64,000 nucleotides of DNA. It comes from Symsagittifera roscoffensis (taxonomy: Eukaryota; Xenacoelomorpha; Acoela; Convolutidae). A model generated the notes under the pieces. The model had not been told where the DNA came from, did no database searches, and worked only from the letters and a program-made list of their open reading frames with translations. The position numbers and the translations under genes were made by a program. Location of the stretch: contig NC_087063.1 in the NCBI RefSeq assembly GCF_963678635.1, forward strand, positions 62,975,290 through 63,039,289, written 5' to 3'. Shown here one piece after another: positions 32,174 to 45,500 of this stretch. Every line of letters starts with the position of its first letter. The stretch's first letter is position 1.

Positions 32174-32419
32174 TTAAGAATTAGGAACAAACAAATCAAA
32201 GAGATCACTTAAGAGAAAGAGATTTTCATGGAAAAACTTGTTATAAATCGTTGTTGCTGGATAAAAAAAGTCAGAATACTTCTGCAATGTGCAAAAGTTT
32301 TCAAATTTTTCGCGACATTTTTTGGATACATGGTTAACGTACAAAACATTTTTGACATACTGTAAAACATTTAATCCCTTTTTTGCGAACTTGATGAAAA
32401 GTGTTTTTATTTTTCGCAC
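32174..32419 (-). CDS. Hypothetical 81-residue ORF
   Basis: A Met-initiated minus frame (MRKIKTLFIKFAKKGLNVLQ...) ending with HENLFLLSDLFDLFVPNS. It is mixed in composition, Cys/Tyr containing and not low complexity. Similar-looking frames continue beyond its stop to about 31.7 kb. No domain is recognised. Confidence 0.3.
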   Translation of the reverse strand: MRKIKTLFIKFAKKGLNVLQYVKNVLYVNHVSKKCREKFENFCTLQKYSDFFYPATTIYNKFFHENLFLLSDLFDLFVPNS

Positions 32420-33457
32420 ACATTATATAACCAGCGATGGAGTTTTTGCATCCTAGATAACTTTTTGCAAAATTTCGTATTATCAGATTTTCTCAAATGT
32501 TAAAAATATCAATGCCAATGCATTTATAGAAAAAACTTCTTTTGATTTTTTCATTTCAACAAAAAAAAACCCCATTTAATAAAAAATTGAAGACGAAAAA
32601 ATAACAAATTTGAGATACAATAAAATCGAAAATGACCTAACGCATAAACCAAATATCAATTGAGTTTCCGGTTTTTTGTCAATACTTTAACAGAAAATTT
32701 TAGATAATTGCTGTTTTTTCCCCATTTTTAGCTAAAATTTTTCTTTTTTGGACAATATTACAAACAAGAAAGTAAATTTAGTTGATGACCTCGTCGATTG
32801 TTTTCAAAGTTCTGTATCTCACTGTTGCTTGGAAATTCTCTCCAAACTCTGTGAGTTTGATTGGTTACTTCAGTTGCCTAGAATTGAGTCAATTTAGTAC
32901 AATTTGTGGTAATTTTGAATACAAATCTTTTGAAAAAAAGAAATAAATATTTTTCTAACAAAACTATTTTTCTAAACACTACTGGTATTTTTTTCATTTT
33001 TATCTCTAAGTTTTCTTTTATCTAGAAAAATGTCTCTATCAAATTATTCTCAAAGCCTGAAATAGGCATTGGTAAGCTACTAAAATTGACATTAGAGAAC
33101 ACGTTGGCGGAGTTAGGATGTTAATGGGGATCTTATTAGTTTTTGGTTGTAAAGGAACAGCATTTTCTTTTTGTAAGCATTTAGAATATGCATGATAAAA
33201 CAGAATTATGTACAACAATTTAAATCAAAACTTGGACTCAGATTCGATGAACAATAACAAAATAACAAACCAAAAACTTTCATTTAATAAAAGTTCGAGA
33301 CAAAAAAATTATAAACCTCTGAGTGAATCAATATGAATGAACTTTATTGAAATTCCTTACACAAAGAGTTTCTAAAATCGATATAACTTTGTTCAAAACT
33401 AAATTGGGCAACAATTCATTCTGATTAGTTTTATTCAAAAATGGGTAAGACTTCCCA
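32420..33457. other. AT-rich spacer before the satellite array
   Basis: Homopolymer-rich unique sequence. I see no gene, RNA or repeat copy. Confidence 0.5.
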
Positions 33458-34383
33458 TGATTATGAAGCTCGATTTTAAGTTAATTATAATGAAACGTAA
33501 AAAATCCATAGAAAAGGCTCGGAGTTGATTGGTTGACTTTAAAACTGTAGAAAGTTTCATGATAAAGGAAAATTGATAATGTTTGGTTGATACCAAAACT
33601 GTTTAAAATTCTGTGATAAGTGAAACTCGATTCTTTTGGGTTGATATCAAGACTATTGAAAGTTTCATGATAAGTAAAGCTCAATTGTTTTTGGTTGATA
33701 TCAATTTTTGTTAAAATTCAATGATAAGTTGAGCTCCTATCTGATTGCTTGATTTTTGTTTGATCTACACCAAACAGGATGAAGTTCATCTTGATTTTGA
33801 TTATCTTTAAAAACAAAATGATCAAAATATTTACATGTTTTTTCTTACTTTTTTTCTTTTCTTGGGATATTCGTAATTATAAGTCTTCTACTAAGATTTT
33901 TGCGAGTTTCAAGATCTCCCATTTGTTCTCAAGTTATTTTTTTACCTATTGAGAAATCTTAGCTGAAATGAAACAGAAAATTGGACTTACCTGAGTGTGG
34001 TTGTTTTACACGTATCAAAACGCATCAAAACATCGTAAAATTGATGGATTTTTGAGCTCCAATGATACTGAAGCTCGATTTTAATATATTTCTATTGAAA
34101 CGTATAAAAACCATAGAAAAGGCTCGGAGTTGAGTGGTGGACTTCAAAACTGTAAAAAATTTCTTGATAAATGAAACTTGATTATTTTTGGTTGATATGA
34201 AAACTGTGGAAAGTTATATGATAAGAGAAGCTCGATTTTGTTTGGTTGATATCAAAACGGCTGAAAATTTCATGATAAGTAAAGCTCGATTTTCTTTGGT
34301 TGATATCAAATTTTGTTAAAATCTTTTTTGAGTACAGCTGTTTTTGTTATTGCTTGATTTTTGTTTGGTCTACACCAAATAGG

Positions 34384-34593
34384 ATGAAATCCATTTTTTT
34401 TATTATCGTTAAAAACAGAGTGATCAAGATATTTGCATATGTTTTTCTTACTTTTGTTCTTATCTTGGGATTATTCGTAATTATAAGTCTCCTACTAAGA
34501 TTTTTGAGATTTTCAAAAGCTCACATTTGTTCTGAAGTTATTTCTTTACCTATTGAGAAAATGTCACAGAATAGAAACAGAAAATTGGAATAA
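34384..34593 (+). other. Intact copy of the satellite's 70-codon frame
   Basis: An open frame from ATG (MKSIFFIIVKNRVIKIFAY...) to TAA in the unit spacer, with a hydrophobic stretch (ILGLFVIISLLLRF) and a basic tail (NRNRKLE). See the entry at 38030 for the family. There is no independent sign that it is translated. Confidence 0.2.
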
Positions 34594-36073
34594 CCTGAGT
34601 GTGGTTGTTTTTACACTTATGAAAACGCATCAAAACATCGTAGAACTGATGGAGTTTCGAGCTTCAATGATACTGAAGCTCGATTTTTAAATTTTTATTT
34701 TGAAACGTATAAAAACCATTGAAAAGGCTCGTAGTTGATTGGTTGACTTCAAAACTGTAAACATTTTCATGATAAATGAAACTTGGCTATTTTTGGTCGA
34801 TATCAAAACTGTGGAAAATTATATGATAAGATAAGCTCGATTTTGTTTGGTTGATATCAAAAGGCTGAAAATTTCATGATAAGTAAAGGTTGATTTTCTT
34901 TGGTTGATATCAAAATTTGTTAAATTGTTTTTTAAGTAGAGCTGTTTTTGTTATTGCTTGATTTTTGTTTGATCTACACCAAATAGGATGAAATCCATCT
35001 TTTTTTTATTATCGTTAAAAACAGAGTGATCAAGATGTTTGCAAATGTTTTTCTTACTTTTGCTCTTATCTTGGTATTATTCGTAATTATAAGTCTTCTA
35101 TTAAGATTTTTGAGATTTTCAAAACCTCACATTTGTTCTAAAGTTATTTTTTTACCTTTTGAGGAATCGTCACTGAATAGAAACAGAAAATTGGAATAAC
35201 CTGAGTGTGGTTGTTTTTACACTTATCAAAACGCATCAAAACATCGTAGAACTGACGGAGTTTCGAGCTTCAATGATACTGAAGCGCGATTTTAAGTTAT
35301 TTATATTGAAACGTATAAAAACAATAGAAAAGATTCGGAGTTGATTGATTGACTTAAAATTGTTTAAAAATTCATGAGAAATGAAGCTCGATTTTGTTTG
35401 GTTGATATGAAAACGGCTGAAACTTTCATGATAGGTAAAGCTCGATTTTCTTTGGTTGATATCAAAATTTGTTATGTTCCATTATAAGTAGAGCTCTCTT
35501 CTGATTGCTTGGTTTTTTGTTTGATCTACACCAAACAGGCTGAATTCCATCTTTATTTTGTTTATCTTTAAGAACATATTTTTTTTCTTACCTTTAATCT
35601 TTTCTTGGGAGTATTCGTAATTATATGTCGTCTACTAAAATTTTTGCGACTTTCAAAATCTAGCATTTGTTCTCAAATTATTCCGTTACCTATTGAGAAA
35701 TCGTCACTGAATAGAAATGGAAAATTGGAATAACCTGAGTGTGGTTGTTTTTGCACACCTCAAAACACATCAAAACAACGTAAAACTGATGGAGTTTTGA
35801 GCTTCAATAATACTGAAGCGCGATTTTAAGTTATTTATATTGAAACGTATAAAAACAATAGAAAAGATTCGGAGTTGATTGATTGACATAAAATTGTTTA
35901 AAAATTCATGATAATTGAAACTTGATTATTTTCGGTTGATATCAAAACTGTGGAAAGTTATACGATAAGATCAGCTCGATTTTGTTTGGTTGATATCAAG
36001 ATTTGTTAAATTCTGTTTTAATTCTGAGTTTCTTTCTGAATGCTTGATTTTTGTTTGATCTACACCAATTAGG

Positions 36074-36391
36074 ATGAAATCCATCTTTTCTTTGTATATT
36101 TTTAGAAACAAATTGATCAAGATATTTGCTTTTTTTCCTACTTTTGTTTTTTTCTTGGGACTATTCATAATTAAAAGTCTTCTGCTTAGATTTTTGAGAC
36201 TTTCAAAATCTACGAATTATTCTCAAGTTATTTCTTTACCTATCAGGAAACCGTCACTGAATATAACCATAAACTGGAATAACCTGAGGGTGGTTATTTT
36301 TACACATATCAAAACTCATCAAAACATTGTAAAAATGTTGGAATTTCGAGCTTCGATGATATCGAAGCGCGATTTTAATTATTTATTTTGA
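36074..36391 (+). other. 70-codon frame copy with lost stop
   Basis: Same MKSIFSLYIFRNKLIKIFAF start and hydrophobic segment. Changes near the end remove the usual TAA, so the frame runs on to 105 codons through the next module. Confidence 0.2.
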
Positions 36392-36890
36392 AACGTATAA
36401 AAACTAATGAAAAGGCTCGTAGTTGAGTGGTTGACTTCAAAACTGTAAAAGTTTTTTTGATAAATGAAACTTGATTATTTTTGGTCGATATCAAAAATGT
36501 GGAAAGTTATATGATAAGATAAGCTCGATTTTGTTTGGTTGATATCAAAACGGCTGAAAATTTCATGATAAGTACATCTCGATTTTCTTCGGTTGATATC
36601 AAAATTTGTTATTTTCCATTATAAGTGGAGCTCTTTTCTGACTGCTAGATTTTTTTTTTGATCATCACCAAACAGGATGAATTCCATCTTTATATTGTTT
36701 ATCTTTAAGAATAAAATAAATTGATCAAGATATTTGCATATATTTTTTCTTATCTTTTATCTTTTCTTGGGAGTATTCGTAATAATGAGTCTTCTACTAA
36801 GATTTTTGCGACTTTCGAAATCTAACATTTGTTCTCAAGTTATTCCGTTACCTATTGAAAAATCGTCACTGAATACAAAACGGAAAGATG

Positions 36891-39585
36891 GAATAACCTG
36901 AGCGTGGTTGTTTTGGCACACCTCAAAACATATCAAAACATCGTAAAACTGATGGAGTTTCGAGCTTCGATGATACCGAAGCGCGATTTTAAGTTATTTA
37001 TATTGAAACGTATAAAAACAAAAGAAAAGGCTCGGAGTTGATTGACTGACTTAAAAATGTAAAACAAATTCATGATAAATGAAACTTGATGATTTTTGGT
37101 TGATATCAAAACTGTGGAAATATATATGATAAGATAAGCTCAATTTTGTTTGGTTGTTATCAAAACGGCTGAAAATTTTATGATATGTAAAACTCGATTT
37201 TCTTTGGTTGATATCAAAGTTTGTTAAATTCTGTATTAAATAGAGCTGTTTTCTGATTGCTTGATTTTTGTTTGATCTACACCAAATAGGATGAAATCCA
37301 TCTTTATTTTATTTATCTTTAGAAACAAATTGATCAAGGTATTTGCTTATTTTTTACCCTATTTTTATTCTTTTCTTGGGTTTTGTTCATAATAATCAGC
37401 CTTCTACTAAGATTTTTACGATTTTCAAAATCTCCCACTTGTTCTCAAGTTATTTCTTCACCTGCTGAGAAATCGTCACCGATCAGAAACAGAAAATTGG
37501 AATAACTTGAAAGTGGTTGTTTTTACACACATCGAAACGCATCAAAACATTGTAAAACTGATGGAGTTTCGAGCTTCGATGATACCGAAGCGCGATTTTA
37601 AGTTATTTATATTGAATTGTATAAAAACAATAGAAAAGGCTCGGAGTTGATTGGCTGATTTAAGAAATGTAAAAAAAATTCATGATAAATGATACTTGAT
37701 GATTTTTGGTTGATATCAAAACTGTGGAAAGTTATATGATAAGATAAACTCGATTTTGTTTGGTTGTTATCAAAACGGCTGGAAATTTCATGATAAGTAA
37801 AACTCGATTTTCTTTGTTTGATATCAAAATTTGTTAAATTTTGTTTTAAATAGAGCTGTTTTCAGATTGCTTGATTTTTGTTTGATCTACACCAGATATC
37901 AAAACTGTGGAAAGTTATATGATAAGATCAGCTCGATTTTGTTTGGTTGATTTCAAAATTTGTTAAATTCTGTTTTAATTTGAGTTTCTTTCTGAATGCT
38001 TGATTTTTGTTTGATCTACACCAATTAGGATGAAATCCATATTTTCTTTGTATATATTTAGAAACAAATTGATCAAGATATTTGCTTATTTTTTTCCTAC
38101 TTTTATTCTTTTATTGGGACTATTTATAATCAAAAGTCTTCTGCTCGGATTTTTGCGACTTTTAAAATCTACCAATTATTCTCAAGTTATTTCTTTACCT
38201 ATCGAAAAATCGTCAATGAATAGAACCACAAAACTGGAATAACTTGAGGGTGGTTGTTTTCACACATATCAAAACGCATCAAAACATCGTAAAACTGTTG
38301 GAGTTTCGAGCTTCGATGATACCGAAGCGATTTTAAATTATTTATATTGAAACGTATAAAAACAATAGAAAAGGCTCGGAGTTGATTGACTGACTTAAGA
38401 AATGTAAAAAATATTCATGATAAATGAAACTTGATGATTTTTGGTTGATATCATAACTGTGGAAAGTTATATGATAAGATAAGCTCAATTTTGTTTGGTT
38501 GTTATCAAAACGGCTGAAAATTTCATGATATGTAAAACTCGATTTTCTTTGGTTGATATCAAAGTTTGTTAAATTCTGTATTAAATAGAGCTGTTTTCTG
38601 ATTGCTTGATTTTTGTTTGATCTACACCAAATAGGATGAAATCCATCTTTGTTTTGTTTATCTTTAGAAACAAATTGATCAAGGTTTTTGCTTATTTTTT
38701 ACCCTATTTTTATTCTTTTCTTGGGTTTTGTTCATAATAATCAGTCTTCTACTAAGATTTTTACGATTTTCAAAATCTCCCACTTGTCCTCAAGTTATTT
38801 CTTCACCTGTTGAGAAATCGTCACCGATCAGAAACAGAAAATTGGAATAACTTGAAAGTGGTTGTTTTTACACACATCGAAACGCATCAAAACATTGTAA
38901 AACTGATGGAGTTTCGAGCTTCGATGATACCGAAGCGCGATTTTAAGTTATTTATATTGAATTGTATAAAAACAATAGAAAAGGCTCGGAGTTGATTGAC
39001 TGACTTAAGAAATGTAAAAAAATTTCATGATAAATGATACTTGATGATTTTTGGTTGATATCAAAACTGTGGAAAGTTATATGATAAGATAAACTCGATT
39101 TTGTTTGGTTGTTATCAAAACGGCTGGAAGTTTCATGATAAGTAAATTCGATTTTCTTTGGTTGATATCAAAGTTTGTTAAATTTTGTTTTAAATAGAGC
39201 TGTTTTCAGATTGCTTGATTTTTGTTTGATCTACACCAGATATCAAAACTGTGGAAAATTATATGATAAGATCAGCTCGATTTTGTTTGGTTGATATCAA
39301 AATTTGTTAAATTCTGTTTTAATTTGAGTTTCTTTCTGAATGCTTGATTTTTGTTTGATCTACACCAATTAGGATGAAATCCATATTTTCTTTGTATATA
39401 TTTAGAAATAAATTGATCAAGATATTTGCTTATTTTTTTCCTACTTTTATTCTTTTATTGGGACTATTTATAATCAAAAGTCTTCTGCTCAGATTTTTGC
39501 GACTTTTAAAATCTACCAATTATACTCAAGTTATTTCTTTACCTATCGAAAAATCGTCAATGAATAGAACCACAAAACTGGAATA
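36891..39585. repeat. Higher-order repeat: two copies of a two-unit block
   Basis: A pair of units (about 610 + 740 bp) is repeated with a 1344-1349 bp offset. 36.9-38.2 kb matches 38.2-39.6 kb far better than average units match each other. The longer member of each pair contains an extra partial module beginning CACCAGATATCAAAACTGT (37889 and 39235). Confidence 0.8.
38030..38242 (+). other. Intact copy of the satellite's 70-codon frame
   Basis: ATG (MKSIFSLYIFRNKLIKIFAY) to TAA, 70 residues: a basic N-terminus, a hydrophobic stretch long enough to span a membrane (FILLLGLFIIKSLLLGFL), then a Ser/Lys/Arg-rich tail. Open copies with this layout occur at 34384, 38030, 39374 and 49364. Most of the roughly 50 units carry frameshifts in the same place. 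The consensus of all units is fully open. This could be a residual gene or a chance frame in AT-rich DNA. Confidence 0.25.
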
Positions 39586-39586
39586 A
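39374..39586 (+). other. Intact copy of the satellite's 70-codon frame
   Basis: Almost identical to the 38030-38242 copy because it lies in the duplicated two-unit block, so it is not independent evidence for selection. Confidence 0.22.
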
Positions 39587-42500
39587 CTTGAGGGTGGTTG
39601 TTTTCACACATATCAAAACGCATCAAAACATCGTAAAACTGTTGGAGTTTCGAGCTTCGATGATACCGAAGCGATTTTAAGTTATTTATATTGAAACGTA
39701 TAAAAACAATAGAAAAGGCTCGGAGTTGATTAACTGACTTAAGAAATGTAAAAAATATTCATGATAAATGAAACTTGATGATTTTTGGTTGATATCAAAA
39801 CTTTTTTAAATTATGAGATAAGTGAAACTCGATTCTGTTGGGTTGATATCAAAACCTCTGAAAATTTCATGATATATAAACCTCGATTTTCTTTAGTTTA
39901 TATCAAAATTTGTTAAATTCTGTTTTAAATAGAGCTGTTTTCTGATTGCTTGATTTTTGTTTGATCTACACCAAATAGGATGAAATCCACTTTTTTTTAT
40001 TATCGTTAAAAACAGAGTTATCTGATTGCTTGATTTTTGTTTGATCTACACCAAATAGGATGAAATCCTTTTCTTGTTTTTGATTATCGTTAAAAAAGAT
40101 AGTTGCTTATTTTTTTCCCTACTTTTATTCTTTTCTTGGGTTTATTCATAATGATCAGTCTTCTACTAAGATTTTTAAGATTTTCAAAATCTCCCACTTG
40201 TTCTCAAGTTATTTATTTACCTGTTGAGAAATCGTCATTGAATAGAAACGGAAAATTGGACTAACCTGAGTGTGGTTATTTTTACAAATGTCAAAGCGCA
40301 TCAAAACATCGTAACACTGTTGGAGTTTCGAGCTTCAATGATTGTAAAGCTCGATTTTATGTTATTTGTAATGAAACCTATAAAATCCATAGATAAGGTT
40401 CGGAATTGATTGGTTGACTTCAAAACTGTAAAAGTTTTCATGATAAATGAAACTTGATTATATTTGGTTGATATCAAAACTGTGGAAAGTTATATAATAA
40501 GATAAGATCGACTTTGTTTGGTTGATATCAAAACGGCCGCCGAAAATTTCATGATAAGTACAGCTCGATTTTCTTCGGTTGATATCAAAATTTGTTATTT
40601 TCCATTATAAGTGGAGCTCTTTTCTGACTGCTAGATTTTTTTTGATCATCACCAAACAGGATGAATTCCATCTTTATATTGTTTATCTTTAAGAATAATA
40701 TAAATTGATGAAAATATTTGCATATTTTCTTTCTTATTTTTATCTTTTCTTGGGATAATTCGTAATTAAAAGTCTACCTACTAAGATTTTTGCGACTTTC
40801 AAAATCTCCCACTTGTTCTCAAGTTATTTCTTTAGTTGTTGAGAAATCGTCACTGAATAGAAACGGAAAATTGGACTAATCTGAGTGTGGTTATTTTTAC
40901 AAATATCAAAGCGCATCAAAACATCGTAACACTGTTGGAGTTTCGAGCCTCAATGATAGTAGAGCTCGATTTTATGTTATTTGTAATGAAACGTATAAAA
41001 TCCATAGAAAAGGCTCGGAATTGGTTGGTTGACTTCAAAACTGTAAAAAATTTCATGGTAAGTACAGCTCGATATTCTTTGGTTGATATCAAAATTAGTT
41101 ATTTTCCATTATAAGTTTTCTGATTGCTAGAATTTTTTTGACCTATACCAAACAGGATGAATTTTTAGTTTGTTTATCTTTAAGAACAAAAAAAATTAAT
41201 CAAAATAGTTCCATATTTTTTTTCTTACCTTTAATCTTTTCTCGGGAGTATTCGTAATTATAAGTCTTCTACTAAAATTTTTGCGACTTTCAAAATCTAA
41301 CATTTGTTCTCAAGTTATTTCTTTACCTATTGAGAAATCGTCACTGAAAAGAAACAGAAAGTTGGAAGAACCTGAGTCTGGGTTTTTTACACACATGAAA
41401 ACTCATCAAAACATCGTAAAACTGTTGGGTTTTGAGCTTCAATGATACTGAAGCTCGATTTTAGGTAATTTATTTTGAAACGTATAAAAACCATTGAAAA
41501 GGCTCGTAGTTGATTGGTTGACTTCAAAACTGTAAAAATTTTCATGATAAAGGAAACTTGATTATTTTTGGTCGATATCAAAACTGTAGAAAGTTTCATG
41601 ATTATTGAAACTTGATGCTCTTCGGTTGATTCCAAAACTTTTGAAAGTTATATGATACGTGAAGCTCGATTATGTTTGGTTGATATCAAAACTGCTAAAA
41701 AATTAATGATAAGTAAAGCTCAATTTTCTTTGATTGATATAAAAATTTGTTTTTTCCATTATAAGTAGAGCTCTTTTCTGATTGCTTGATTTTTTTTCAA
41801 ACCAAACAGGATGAATTCCATCTTTATTTTGTTTATCTTTAAGACAAAATAATTTGATAAAGATAGTTGCATATTTTTTTTTCTTACTTTTAATCTTTTC
41901 GTGGGAGTATTCGTAATTATAAGTCCTCTACTAAAATGTTTGCGACTCAAAACCTCACATTTGTTCTTAGGTTATTTCTTTACTTATTGAGAAAGCGCCA
42001 CTGAACAGAAACAAAAAATTGGAATATCTAGGTGTGGTTGTTTTTACACACATCAAAACACATCAAAACATCGTAAAATTGTTGCGGTATCCAGCTTCAA
42101 TGATATTGAAGCTCGATTTTTTGTTAGTCAAATTGAAAAGTATAATATACATAGAAAAAGCTCGGAGTTGATTGATTGACTTCAAAACTGTAGAAAGTTT
42201 CATGATAAAAGAAACTTGATTAGTTTTGGTTGATATCAAAACTTTTTTAAACTATGTGATAAGTGAAACTCGATTCTGTTGGGTTCATATCAAAACGTCT
42301 GAAAATTTCGTGATATATAAAGCTCGGTTTTTTTTGGTTGACAACAAATTTTGTTAAAATCCGTTATAAAGAGAGCATCTTTCTGACTGCTTGCTTTTTG
42401 TTTGATCTACACCAAACAGGATGAAATCCATCTTGCTTTTGTTTATCTTTAAAAACATATTGATCATGATATTTGCATATCTTTTCTTACTTTTATTATT

Positions 42501-45500
42501 TGTTTGGGACTATCCGTAATTATAAATCTTCTACAAAAGTTTTTGTGAATTTCAAAGTCTCTCATTTTTTCTTAAGTTGTTTTTTTATTATTGAGAAATC
42601 GTCACTGAAAAGAAACAGAATATTAGAATAACCTGAGTGTGGTTGTTTTTACACACATCAAAACGACTCAAAACATCGTTAAACAGTTGGAGTTTCGAGC
42701 TTCAATGATAATGAAGCTCGAATTCAGGTTATTTTTATATTGAAATGTATAAAACACATAGAAAAGACTGGAGTTGATTGGTTGACTTCAAAACTGTAGA
42801 AAGTTTCATGAAAAAGGAGATTTGATACTTTTTGTTTGATATCAAATCTGTTGAAAGATATAAGATAAGTGAAGCTCGATTCTGTTTGGTTCATAACAAA
42901 ACTGCTGAAACTTTCCTGATAAAAAGATAGATTTTCTTTTATTGATATCAAATTTTGTTCAATTTCATTATAATTAGAGCTTTTTTCTGATTGCTTGATT
43001 TTTGTTTGATCTACACCAAACAGGATGAAATCCATCTTTATTTTATTTATCTTTAAAATCAAAACGATCAAAAAATTTGCTTATTTTTGTTCTTATTTTT
43101 GTTCTTTCCTTGGGACTATTCATAATTATAAGTTTTCTACTAAAAGTTTTGCGAGTTTCGAAACCTCACATTTGTTCTAAATTTACTTCTTTACTATTGA
43201 GAAATCGCCACTGAACAGAAACAGAAAACTGGAACAACCTGAGGGTGGTTGTTTTTACACATATCCAAAACGAATAAAAGCGTCGTAAAACTGTCGGAGT
43301 TTCGAGCTTCAATGATAATGAAGCTCGATTTTAAATTATTCATTTTGAAACGTATTAAACCCATAGAAAAATATCGGAGTTGATTGGTTGACTTCAAAAC
43401 TGTAGAAAGTTTTATAACAAATGAAACTTCATATTTTTTGGCCGATACCGAAAAATTATGTGATAAAGGAAACTCGATTCAGTCGGGTTTATATCAAAAT
43501 GGCTGAAAACTTTCTGATATAAAAAGCTCGATTTTCTTTGTTTGATATCAAACACTGTTAAATTCTATTATAAAAAGAGCTATTTTCTGATTGCTTGATT
43601 TTAGTTTGATCTACACCAAACAAGATGAAATCCATCTTTTTTTTATTATCTTTAAAAACAAATCGATCAAGATATTTGCTTATCTTTTTCTAAATGTTAT
43701 TCTTCTCTGGGGACTATTCATAATAATGAGTCTTCTACTAAGATTTTTGCGACTTTCAAAATATCCCATTTGTTTTCAAGTTATTTCTTTACCTTATTGA
43801 CTTCAAAAATGTAGAAAGTTTCATGATAAATGAAACTTCATTAGTTTTGGTTGATATCGAAACTGTTTAAAATTATGTGATTAGTGAAACTCGATTCTGT
43901 TGGGGTGCTATCAAAACGGCTGAAAGTTTCATGATATGTAAAGCTCGATTTTCTTTGGTTGATATCAAAATTTTTTAATTTCCATTATAAAAAGAGCTAT
44001 TTTCTGATTGCTTGATTTTTTAATTGATGATCACCAAACACGATGAATTTTTTAATTGATGATCACCAAACACGATGAAATCCATCTTTGTTTTGTTTAT
44101 CTTAAAAAACAAAATGATCAAGATATTTGCTTGTCTTTTTAAACTTTTTTTTCCTCTGGGGACTATTCATAATAATAAGTCTTCTACTAAGATTTTTGCG
44201 ACTTTCAAAATCTCCAACTTGTTTTCAAGTTTTTTCCTTACATTTTGAGAAATCGTTACTGAATAGAAACAGAAAATTGGAATAACCTGAGTGTGGTTCT
44301 TTTTACACATATCAAAACGCATCAAAACATCGTAAAACTGTTGGAGTTTCGAGCTTCAAGGATAGTAAAGCTAGAATTTATGTCATTTGTGATGAAACGG
44401 GTTGATATTGAAACGGCTGAAAATTTCATGATAAGTAAAGCTCGATTTTTTTTGGTTGATATCAAATTTTGTTAATTTCCATTATAAGTAGAGCTCTTTT
44501 CTCACTGCTTGTTTTTTGTTTGATCTACACCAAACAGGATGAATTCCATCTTTATTTTGTTCATCTTTAAGAAGAAAATGATCAAGATAATTGCATTTTT
44601 TTCTTACTTTTATTCTTTTCTTGGGACTATTCGTAATAATAAGTCTTCTGCTAAGGTTTTTGCGAATTTCAAATCTCACATTTTTTCTCAAGTTATTTTT
44701 TTACCTATTGAGAAATCGGCGCCTAATAGAAACAGAAAAATGGATTAAACTTAGTGTGGTTGTTTTTACACACCTCAAAACTCATCAAAAAAAAAATCGT
44801 AAAACTGTTGGGGTTTTGAGCTTCAATGATGCTGAAGCTCGATTTTAAGTTATTTATATAGCAACGCATATTATCCATAGAAAAGTCTCGGAGTTGATTG
44901 GTTGACATCAGAACTGTAGAAAATTTCATGATAAATGAAACTTGATTCTTTTTGGCTGATATCAAAACTGTTGAAATTTTTACGATAAGTGAAGCCCGAT
45001 TATGTTTGTTTGATATCATAACGGCTAAAAAGTTAATGATAAAAAAGCTCAATTTTCTATGGTTGATATCAAAATTTGTTAAATTCCATCATATGTAGAG
45101 CTCTCTTCATTGATTGCTTGATTATTGTTTGATCTACATCAAACGGGATGAATTCCAACTTTATTTTGTTTATCTTTAAGAGCAATATGATCAAGATATT
45201 TGCCTATTTTTTTCTTACTTTTATTCGTAATTATAAGTCTTCAACTAAGATTTTTGCAACTTTCAAAATCTCACTTTTGTTCTCAATTTAGTTCTTTACT
45301 TATTGAGAAATCGTCACTGAATGAAAATAGAAAATTGAATAAACCTGAGTGTGCTTGTTTTTACACACCTCAAAACGAATCAAAACATCGTAAAATTGCT
45401 GGAGTTTTGAGCTTCAAGGACAATGAAGCTCGATTTTAATTTTTTTATTTTGAAATGTATAAAATCCATAGAAAAAGCTGGGAGTTGATTGGTTGACTTA

